Shown: piece after piece, positions 57,290 through 64,000 of the stretch
Layout: each line of letters opens with the position of its first letter
Numbering within the stretch: position 1 is the stretch's first letter
Assembly: GCA_003263775.1 (NCBI GenBank)
Contig: JYJJ01000067.1
Span: 1-64,000 of the forward strand
Reading direction: 5' to 3'
DNA from: Vibrio maritimus
GTDB lineage: Bacteria; Pseudomonadota; Gammaproteobacteria; Enterobacterales; Vibrionaceae
DNA length: 64,000 nucleotides
Made by a program: the position numbers and the translations under genes
The notes under the pieces: model-generated
Database searches by the model: none
Told to the model about the DNA's origin: nothing
Seen by the model: the letters and a program-made list of their open reading frames with translations, nothing else

Positions 57290-58474
57290 TTACTTATAAA
57301 AAGTTCGTTTCAATGCCATCTCTAAACCACGAACTTCAGCCAGACCTTTCAATCGACCTATTGCCGAATAACCTGGGTTGGTCGTTTTCTTTAAGTCATC
57401 TAGCATTTGATGACCGTGGTCAGGACGCATCGGAATCAAGCGATGATCCCCCAGCTCTGCGCGACGATTCTCTTCATCTAAGATAGCCATCACAACGCTG
57501 TACATGTCCACATCGCCATCTAGGTGAGCCGCTTCGTGGAACGTCATTGGGTTGCTTTCTTCACGCTTAGTTGAACGCAAATGAGTGAAATACACACGAT
57601 CACCGTGCTTCTTAATCATCTTCACTAGGTCGTTATCACCACGCACACCATAAGAGCCCGTGCACATGGTGAGCCCGTTCATTTTGCTTGGCACGTTTTC
57701 AGTCAACCAATCGATATCTTCGATGGTCGAGACAATTCTTGGTAAGCCAAGAATTGGACGCGGTGGATCGTCTGGGTGCACCGCAAGTTTCAATCCATGC
57801 GCTTCGCATACTGGCATAAGTTCTGACAGGAAGTGCGCCATATGTTCGCGCAGTTTATCTTTAGTAATATCAGCATAGCGATCCAGTTGGGCTTGGAACT
57901 CTTCTAATGTGTAGCCCTCTTCCGCACCGGGTAATCCTGCGATGATGTTACTGGTCAGGCGCTGAACTTGTTCCTCAGTCATGTTCTGGAAATAGTCCGC
58001 CGCTTGTTGCTGCTCCGCTTCGGTATAGTCAGCATTAGCACCTGGTCGTTTTAGGATGTGTAGCTCAAATGCTGCGAACGCGATCTGGTCAAAACGCAAT
58101 GCTCGAGAGCCATCTGGCATCTCGAACTCAAGATCAGTTCGAGTCCAATCAAGCACTGGCATAAAGTTGTAGCAAACGGTATCAATGCCACACTCTGCTA
58201 GATTACGCAGTGTTTGCTTGTAGTTATCGATCCACTGTTGGAAATCACCCGTTTGTGTTTTGATTTCCTCGTGAACCGGGACACTTTCAACAACCGACCA
58301 AGTGAGCCCTTTGCTCTCGATAATCGCTTTGCGCTCTAGTATCTCTTCTTTTGACCACACCTCACCATTTGGGATGTGATGTAATGCATTTACGATTCCC
58401 GTAGCACCTGCCTGACGAATATCATCTAGAGATACCGGATCGTTTGGGCCATACCAACGCCAAGTTTGTTCCAT
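57290..58474 (-). CDS. uxuA: Mannonate dehydratase
   Basis: 394 residues, full-length UxuA. Dehydrates D-mannonate to 2-keto-3-deoxygluconate, the last step of the glucuronate/fructuronate branch before KDG kinase. N-terminus MEQTWRWYGPNDPVSLDDIR, then CYNFMPVLDWTRTDLEF, LAVHPDDPPRPILGLPRI and DHGHQMLDD, which carry metal-binding residues of this Mn/Fe enzyme. AAGAAGG is upstream. It lies downstream of uxuR on the same strand and may share its promoter. Confidence 0.96.
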   Translation of the reverse strand: MEQTWRWYGPNDPVSLDDIRQAGATGIVNALHHIPNGEVWSKEEILERKAIIESKGLTWSVVESVPVHEEIKTQTGDFQQWIDNYKQTLRNLAECGIDTVCYNFMPVLDWTRTDLEFEMPDGSRALRFDQIAFAAFELHILKRPGANADYTEAEQQQAADYFQNMTEEQVQRLTSNIIAGLPGAEEGYTLEEFQAQLDRYADITKDKLREHMAHFLSELMPVCEAHGLKLAVHPDDPPRPILGLPRIVSTIEDIDWLTENVPSKMNGLTMCTGSYGVRGDNDLVKMIKKHGDRVYFTHLRSTKREESNPMTFHEAAHLDGDVDMYSVVMAILDEENRRAELGDHRLIPMRPDHGHQMLDDLKKTTNPGYSAIGRLKGLAEVRGLEMALKRTFYK

Positions 58475-58608
58475 GACACTTCACCTTCTTTTAAGCGCAC
58501 TTAACCCGCTCGTAAAAACAAGCTAAGTGCAAAAAACGACTTCCAAAGACAGCTACGACAGCAGCTGTAACGAACGACTACGACGACATGTCGAGCCAGT
58601 TGTGAGGT

Positions 58609-59394
58609 TTAATCGTTGCCCAGCAACACCACAGGGTTGGAGCTGAACAAGTAACCATCAAAGTTAGGATCATCGATATCAGACAGCTCAAGTAGACGCT
58701 GTTTGACGTTTTCAAGGTGTTGCCACATTGCGTTTTTGGCGGCAATTGGATCTTTACGTTGAAGGGCGGCAAGAATCTTTGCATGATCTTGCAACCACTC
58801 TTCGCGGTAATCTTGACCATTGATATGAGAATGGAGCTTCTTCCACATTGGGCTGCTTTCACGTCGCTCCCAAGACTGTCTTAACATATCCACTAAGACA
58901 GAGTTTTGGGTTGCTTGGGCGATACATAGATGGAAAGTTTCGTCTCCACTACAATCCTTAGTACCACTCGCAAGCTCTTGACGTTCAAGCTCCAATGCTG
59001 CTCTCATTTGAATGATGTCGCTCGGAGTCACTTGCATCGCCGCAAACTCAGCAATGTTACTTTCTAGTAACTGGCGAGCTTGCAGCATTTCAAATGGTCC
59101 AGCATCATCTCCAACAATATTTGAGCGAGAATTAGCATTAGATGGTATGTTCAATACATACACACCCGAGCCCTTTTTCACTTCCACTAAGTTTTCAAGT
59201 TCGAGCATAATCAGCGCTTCACGAACCACCGTTCGGCTGACGTCAAGGCGCTCCGCGATATCGCGCTCTGGTGGTAGACGATCACCGATATTATAACGAC
59301 CGTCTATTAGCTCTTGTCTTAGTTTCAGACCGATTTCCTGATAAGGTCTTTTCGGTTCGAAGGGCATCATGATGATATTGTCACTGTATTGCAT
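58609..59394 (-). CDS. uxuR: GntR-family (FadR type) regulator of uronate genes
   Basis: 261 residues. Winged-helix N-terminus with GDRLPPERDIAERLDVSRTV and VREALIMLE, then an FCD effector domain with metal-binding His residues (DETFHLCIAQAT, ILAALQRKDPIAAKNAMWQH). UxuR/ExuR-type repressors respond to fructuronate and similar uronates. TTGGTCAACC-type palindromes occur at its own promoter and in the TRAP region, supporting control of this locus. Product assignment follows from context; the gene symbol is inferred. Confidence 0.85.
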   Translation of the reverse strand: MQYSDNIIMMPFEPKRPYQEIGLKLRQELIDGRYNIGDRLPPERDIAERLDVSRTVVREALIMLELENLVEVKKGSGVYVLNIPSNANSRSNIVGDDAGPFEMLQARQLLESNIAEFAAMQVTPSDIIQMRAALELERQELASGTKDCSGDETFHLCIAQATQNSVLVDMLRQSWERRESSPMWKKLHSHINGQDYREEWLQDHAKILAALQRKDPIAAKNAMWQHLENVKQRLLELSDIDDPNFDGYLFSSNPVVLLGND

Positions 59395-59431
59395 CTAATA
59401 TAATTATCTCAATATAATATAGGTTACGATC

Positions 59432-59447
59432 AATTGGTCAACCTTTT
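59432..59447. promoter_or_regulatory. Candidate UxuR operator upstream of uxuR
   Basis: ATTGGTCAACC half-palindrome just upstream of uxuR, matching the stronger palindrome near the TRAP genes. Suggests autoregulation. Confidence 0.5.
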
Positions 59448-59501
59448 CATCACACTCTGTGATAACACCTTTTTGTTTAGTTTTATCGATGATTTAATCG
59501 A

Positions 59502-60484
59502 TTACTGAACCGCTTTAATGCGTTCAACCAGCTGATTAAGCTCAGGTTTTGTTTGTTCGATATCCGCATACATAGGTTGTACTGCGCTAACAAATGCCGC
59601 TTTGTTTGGTTTAACAAACGTCACACCCATTTTCTCGGCTTTTTCACGCTCTTTCGCTTCTGATGCAGCCCACAGCTCTTTCATATATTCAGAAGAGTCT
59701 TCCGCTGCTTTCATCAGTGCTTGCTTCTGCTCTTCTGTCAGCTTGTCATAAGTATTGGTAGAAATAACCAGTACATCAGGAACCATGGTGTGCTCGTCTA
59801 GACTGAAGTACTTAGACACTTCACTGTGGCGACTCAAGCTGAATGAAGGAATGTTGTTTTCTGCTGCATCAACAACACCCTGCTGGAGCGCGGTATAAAG
59901 TTCGCCGTACGCAAGAGGTGTTGGATTACCACCTAATGCTTTAACCATCGCAATTGCCGATGGGCTTGGCTGAACTCGGATTTTCATTCCTTTCAAATCT
60001 TCAGGTGTTTCGATTGGCTTACTGGTATAGAAACTACGTGCACCTGCATCATAGTAAGTGACACCAATGAAGCCACTATCTGAGGAAGAATCTAGGATTT
60101 CTCTACCAACTTCACCACCAGTTACGCTGTAGTAGTGGTCTTTATCACGGAAAAGATAAGGCAGGTTAAATGCCGAATACGCTGGAGAGAAAGCTTCAAG
60201 CTCTGCCGCGTTACTCTTCACCATATCTAGAGCGCCGTTTTGCATCAGCTCCATTGACTCTCGCTGCGTACCAAGCTGGGCATCTGGTAAATACGAATAC
60301 GTACTTCACCATCTGTCGCTTGACGAACTTCCTTCGCTAAGAAGTCCATTGCTTTGTGTACTGCATGATCACGAGGGTGGTTGTGGCTTAGCTTTAATGT
60401 CGTTGTTGCGTATGCCGATGCCATAGCACCAAACGTTAAAGCAGTACCAACCATTGCACTTACAAGCGTTCTTTTCATTGTCAT
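59502..60484 (-). CDS. TRAP transporter substrate-binding protein DctP, frame interrupted
   Basis: About 327 residues. Signal peptide (MTMKRTLVSAMVGTALTFGAMASAYA), then a type II periplasmic binding domain: TTLKLSHNHPRDHAVHKAMD and RIQPSPSAIAMVKALGG-like segment VQPSPSAIAMVKALGGNPT, followed by GELYTALQQGVVDAAENN. One C is missing near 60286-60287; restoring it gives RIRIYPDAQLGTQRESMELM and joins 60245-60484 to 59502-60254. It is divergent from dctQ/dctM. Context suggests a uronate (glucuronate or fructuronate-type) ligand. Confidence 0.9.
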
Positions 60485-60783
60485 CTGTCTTCTCCATGGA
60501 TTGGTTATCCAATATGTAGGGTATTGGCTGTTTCGAATGCAATACTGGCGCTATCCATCGATACCGTCAAACCTAAATGATCAATTGATTGACCAATATC
60601 ACAATAAAACCCAAATAATTGGTCAACCAATTTGAATGTGAGAAGGGTCACATGAACATTTTTGGTGTACCGCTATAATCAAAATCGAAAACCAGTGTGT
60701 TTATTATGCAATTAAGGACCTAAACCCCCAATTGGTCGCCCAAAAGCGCTTATAGGCGCACATTTACGCTGAAGGAAAATAGA
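60485..60783. promoter_or_regulatory. Divergent dctP / dctQM control region with uronate operators
   Basis: 299 bases. The best palindrome is AATTGGTCAACCAATT at 60617-60632, close to the E. coli ExuR/UxuR consensus AAATTGGTATACCAATTT. Related matches are at 60501-60514 (TTGGTTATCCAATA), 60585-60599 (ATTGATTGACCAATAT) and 60732-60740 (TTGGTCGCC). Likely UxuR sites controlling both sides. Confidence 0.7.
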
Positions 60784-61296
60784 ATGAATAAAATGGTCAC
60801 CTACATAAATAGAGGCTTAGCGGGCTTTACCGTGTCCCTCTCGACCTTTCTTGTTTTTTGCGTGATTTGGCAGGTGATATCACGCTATGTGATCGGCAAA
60901 CCCAGCACAGTCACAGACGAACTTGCCCGCTATCTGTTTATGTGGGTTGCTCTTATTGGCGCTGCCTATACCACAGGTCAGAAGCGTCATCTCGCTATCG
61001 ATCTTCTCACTATGAAGTTAACTGGTACTAGAAAAGCCATTAACGAAATTGTCATTCAACTCGCGATCGCACTCTTCGCCTTTGTGGTTCTTGTATATGG
61101 CGGCACTAAGCTCGCCTTAAAAACACTGGCTATGGGTCAGGTGACACCCGCTTTAGGATTAGAAATGGGTTTCATTTATTTCTGTCTGCCGATCAGCGGG
61201 GCTTTGATGATCTTCTACTCGATCGTTTTTGCTATCGAACGAATCAAACAGTTAGCAAGTGGCAGCGCCTCTTATGCTGGCTCTCAACTGGATTAA
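60784..61296 (+). CDS. TRAP transporter small permease (DctQ)
   Basis: 170 residues, four membrane helices, with the conserved SRYVIGKPSTVTDELARYLF and MWVALIGAAYTTGQKRHLAID segments. It is the small membrane component that pairs with DctM in the sodium-driven importer. It starts 16 bases upstream of dctM with an AAGGAAA site. Confidence 0.9.
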   Translation: MNKMVTYINRGLAGFTVSLSTFLVFCVIWQVISRYVIGKPSTVTDELARYLFMWVALIGAAYTTGQKRHLAIDLLTMKLTGTRKAINEIVIQLAIALFAFVVLVYGGTKLALKTLAMGQVTPALGLEMGFIYFCLPISGALMIFYSIVFAIERIKQLASGSASYAGSQLD

Positions 61297-61312
61297 ATAG
61301 AGGTATTCCAAT

Positions 61313-62614
61313 ATGGAGTGGCAAGTAATTTTGACCCTTTTCGGTACGTTTGCGTTTTTGCTCGCAATTGGCGTTCCGGTTTCTTTTGCTATTGGCTTAT
61401 CGTCACTAGCAACTATTCTAATGAGTTTACCTCTTGAGCCCGCTATTGCGGTTGTTGCTCAGCGCATGGCTGCTGGCCTTGATAACTTTGCTCTGCTGGC
61501 AATTCCGTTCTTTATCTTGGCGGGTAACATCATGAACCAAGGCGGTATTGCCGTTCGATTGATCAACTTTGCCAAAGTACTTGGTGGGCGTCTGCCAGGT
61601 TCACTCGCCCACGTTAACGTTATGGCAAACATGATGTTCGGCTCTATCTCCGGTTCGGCTGTGGCCTCAGCGGCCGCTGTGGGTGGCACCATGTCACCAC
61701 TGCAAAAGAAAGATGGCTATGACGAGAACTTTTCCGCAGCAGTGAACATTACCTCTTGCCCGACAGGTTTGCTGATTCCACCAAGTAATACGCTGATCGT
61801 GTTTTCACTAGTCTCTGGCGGTACTTCTATTGCTGCACTGTTTCTTGCTGGGTACATTCCAGGGCTTATCATGGGTTTGAGCCTAATGATGGTGGCAGGA
61901 TTCATTGCTAAACGCCGCGGCTACCCGGTTGCTGAGCGCCCTAGCCTAGCAATGGTGTGGGATACCTTTTTGAAGGCAGCACCGTCACTTATGCTTATCG
62001 TCATTATTATGGGCGGTATCATTGGCGGCATCTTTACCGCAACGGAAGCATCGGCAATAGCGGTCATGTACACCTTTATTCTTGCGGTGCTTATCTATCG
62101 TGAAGTGAGATGGCGTGACCTGCCTAAGATTGTTCTGGAGTCTGCGGTAACAACATCGATCGTGCTACTGCTGGTTGGCGCTTCGATGGGAATGTCGTGG
62201 GCCATGGCGAATGCTGATATCCCATACATGATCTCAGATGCCCTACTGGCTATTTCAGAGAACCCGCTGATGATCTTGCTCATCATCAACGTCATTCTGC
62301 TGATCGTCGGTATCTTTATGGATATGACGCCTGCTGTTCTTATCTTTACACCTATCTTCTTACCGATCGCCCTTGACCTTGGTATCGACCCCGTGCACTT
62401 CGGCATCATGATGACATTCAACCTTGCTATCGGTATCTGTACACCGCCAGTAGGTAGTGCACTCTTTATCGGTTGCTCGGTGGCGAATATCTCCATCGAT
62501 AAAGTGATTAAACCACTACTGCCTTTCTACGCCGCACTGATTTTCGCGCTGTTGGCAGTGACTTTCATTCCTCAATTAAGCCTATTCCTTCCGAACTTGG
62601 TTCTAGGCTACTAA
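61313..62614 (+). CDS. TRAP transporter large permease (DctM)
   Basis: 433 residues, about 12 hydrophobic segments. Conserved motifs include LLAIPFFILAGNIMNQGG, MANMMFGSISGSAVASAAA and LIPPSNTLIVFSLVSGG, followed by GGIFTATEASAIAV and ICTPPVGSALFIGCSVANIS. Transport protein of the uronate-type TRAP system with the preceding gene and dctP. Confidence 0.93.
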   Translation: MEWQVILTLFGTFAFLLAIGVPVSFAIGLSSLATILMSLPLEPAIAVVAQRMAAGLDNFALLAIPFFILAGNIMNQGGIAVRLINFAKVLGGRLPGSLAHVNVMANMMFGSISGSAVASAAAVGGTMSPLQKKDGYDENFSAAVNITSCPTGLLIPPSNTLIVFSLVSGGTSIAALFLAGYIPGLIMGLSLMMVAGFIAKRRGYPVAERPSLAMVWDTFLKAAPSLMLIVIIMGGIIGGIFTATEASAIAVMYTFILAVLIYREVRWRDLPKIVLESAVTTSIVLLLVGASMGMSWAMANADIPYMISDALLAISENPLMILLIINVILLIVGIFMDMTPAVLIFTPIFLPIALDLGIDPVHFGIMMTFNLAIGICTPPVGSALFIGCSVANISIDKVIKPLLPFYAALIFALLAVTFIPQLSLFLPNLVLGY

Positions 62615-62668
62615 TCGACATAAGCAATTAATCACCCGCTGCATGCCAGCGGGTACAAGGAAACAATA

Positions 62669-64000
62669 ATGAAATCAATTGCCAACACAAAACTGAATGA
62701 CGGCGTAAACACTCCTCTGTACCCAAGAAACCAACTTAAAAGCCGCATAGTCCACCTTGGATTTGGGGCATTTCATCGTGCCCATCAAGGTCTGTTTACT
62801 GACGAAGCAGCAAGAAAATCAGACAGCGATTGGGGTATTTGTGAGGTCAACCTTTTTGGAGGTGAAGATCTTATTAAATCACTTCGCGAGCAAGACCACC
62901 TATACTCAGTGGCTGAAAAAGGCGCGACTTCCACCGAGATCAAGGTGATTGGTGCCGTTACCGAATCTCTGCATCCAAATTTAGACGGTATCCAAGCCGT
63001 CATCGAAAAAATGGCTGAGCCGCAAGTCGCCATCGTTTCTATGACTATCACAGAAAAAGGTTACTGCGCAGACCCAGCAACTGGTCTGCTAGATAAACAC
63101 AACCCTCTTGTCATCGCAGATCTGGAAAACCCGACCGCACCAAAAACAGCTCTTGGATATATCGTGCAGGCATTGAAAGTCCGCCGAGAGCGAGACCTGC
63201 TCCATTCACTGTAATGTCTTGCGACAACGTGCAAGAAAACGGCCACGTTGCAAAAGCGGCGATTCTGGAGTTTGCTCAATTGCTCGACTCTGATCTTGGT
63301 TCTTGGATTGAAGCTAATGTGACTTTCCCTTGCACTATGGTCGACCGAATTGTCCCAGCCGCAACGCCTGAAACCTTGACTGAACTTACCGAGCTTCTTG
63401 GTGTTGAAGACCCTTGTGGCATTGCCTGTGAGCCTTTCCGTCAATGGGTAATCGAAGATAACTTCGTTGCTGGTCGCCCTAACTGGGATATTGCTGGCGC
63501 CGAGTTTGTCGCGGATGTAGTGCCTTATGAAGAGATGAAACTTCGCATGCTTAATGGCAGCCATTCTTTCCTGGCCTATCTTGGTTATCTTGGGGGCTAT
63601 GCGCACATTTCTGACACTATGACTGATCCCGGCTATCGTAAGGCTGCGTTTGACATGATGATGCAAGCACAAGCGCCTTCATTAACTATGCCCGAGGGGA
63701 CAAACCTAGAAGCTTATGCCAAGCTGCTTATTGACCGATTTACCAACCCAAGCCTCAAGCACAAGACGTGGCAAATCGCGATGGACGGAAGCCAAAAAAT
63801 CCCACAACGCATGGGAGGCAGCCTCAAGTATCACCTCGACAATGGTTCAGACTTTAAGTGGTTGGCTACAGGTATCGCGGGATGGATGCGATACGTCGCC
63901 GGTAACGATGAGCAAGGTAATGCCATTGATGTTCGCGACCCAATGGCAGAAACCCTAAAACACATCTGTGAACAACATGGTTTAAATGTTTCTGTGGTTC
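62669..64000 (+). CDS. uxuB: Fructuronate reductase (mannitol dehydrogenase family), frame interrupted, runs off the window
   Basis: Reduces fructuronate to mannonate with NADH, the step before UxuA. Starts MKSIANTKLNDGVNTPLYPR, with VHLGFGAFHRAHQGLFTDEA as the cofactor domain. The first frame ends at 63214; one base is missing near 63199. The protein resumes in the other frame as TVMSCDNVQENGHVAKAAIL and later EPFRQWVIEDNFV and RMLNGSHSFLAYLGYLGG. It continues to the last base without a stop, so the true end lies outside. The family C-terminal catalytic Lys-x-N-x-x-x-x-H motif appears as KLRMLNGSHS-type residues. Last gene of the uxu/TRAP locus on this side. Confidence 0.9.

Noticed and set aside
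1..64000. CRISPR arrays or rRNA genes
   Set aside because: No regularly spaced ~30-bp repeats with unique spacers, and no rRNA-like sequence, was seen; the CCACCCA motif is too short and its units too varied to be a CRISPR.

Overview
The window looks like a Vibrio chromosome (Vibrionaceae, moderate GC). The grxD/sodB pair, adhE, the yejKLM block with tRNA-Pro and tRNA-Ser beside it, asd, topB, fadH, sppA and ansA are all typical of that family. A Vibrio-type attC recombination site at 47.4 kb agrees. These assignments come from recognising protein motifs by eye; no database search was run.

Layout. 0-6 kb: grxD, sodB, a VC2046-type protein, a split SDR gene and adhE. 6-15.4 kb: a MarC-type membrane protein, a voltage-gated K+ channel, asd, a lipoprotein, an orphan Hpt protein, and yejK/yejL/yejM. 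15.4-17.9 kb: two tRNA genes, a broken 6-phospho-beta-glucosidase and ppiB. 18.2-24 kb: a secreted-protease cluster, with a kexin-like S8 protease and its probable chaperone, then two trypsin-like PKD/chitin-binding paralogues. 24-35.3 kb: housekeeping genes (DUF2986-like, NUDIX, AcuC-like deacetylase, SDR, topB, nitroreductase, fadH, sppA, ansA, LMW protein tyrosine phosphatase).

35.26-49.70 kb: a 14.4-kb integrated island bounded by a perfect 35-bp direct repeat. The left copy lies in the 5' end of the intact LMW-phosphatase gene. The right copy lies in an orphaned 5' end of the same gene, so the element swapped the gene's promoter and first codons. The island carries a lambda-like xis-int pair, a serine recombinase, and a ~1660-residue Mrr-nuclease/NACHT NTPase (candidate anti-phage STAND protein). 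It also carries three genes with attC-like sites behind them: a TIGR04141/DUF6119 protein, an AbiGi-like protein and an unknown. A 1.25-kb non-coding block ahead of xis holds a repeated CCACCCA motif. This island is the most novel part of the window.

49.8-64 kb: a DUF1501/DUF1800 operon, a glutathione S-transferase, a RAYT-type transposase with flanking repeats, and a uronate locus (GH28 polygalacturonase, uxuA, uxuR, TRAP transporter, uxuB). The uronate locus has palindromes suited to an UxuR-type repressor. The last gene runs off the window.

Caution: about a dozen genes, including adhE, sppA, bglA and the NACHT gene, are interrupted by small indels, mostly a single base in or beside a short homopolymer. 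The protein resumes cleanly in another frame each time. I read most of these as sequencing or assembly errors and annotate the genes as whole CDSs with the break noted.
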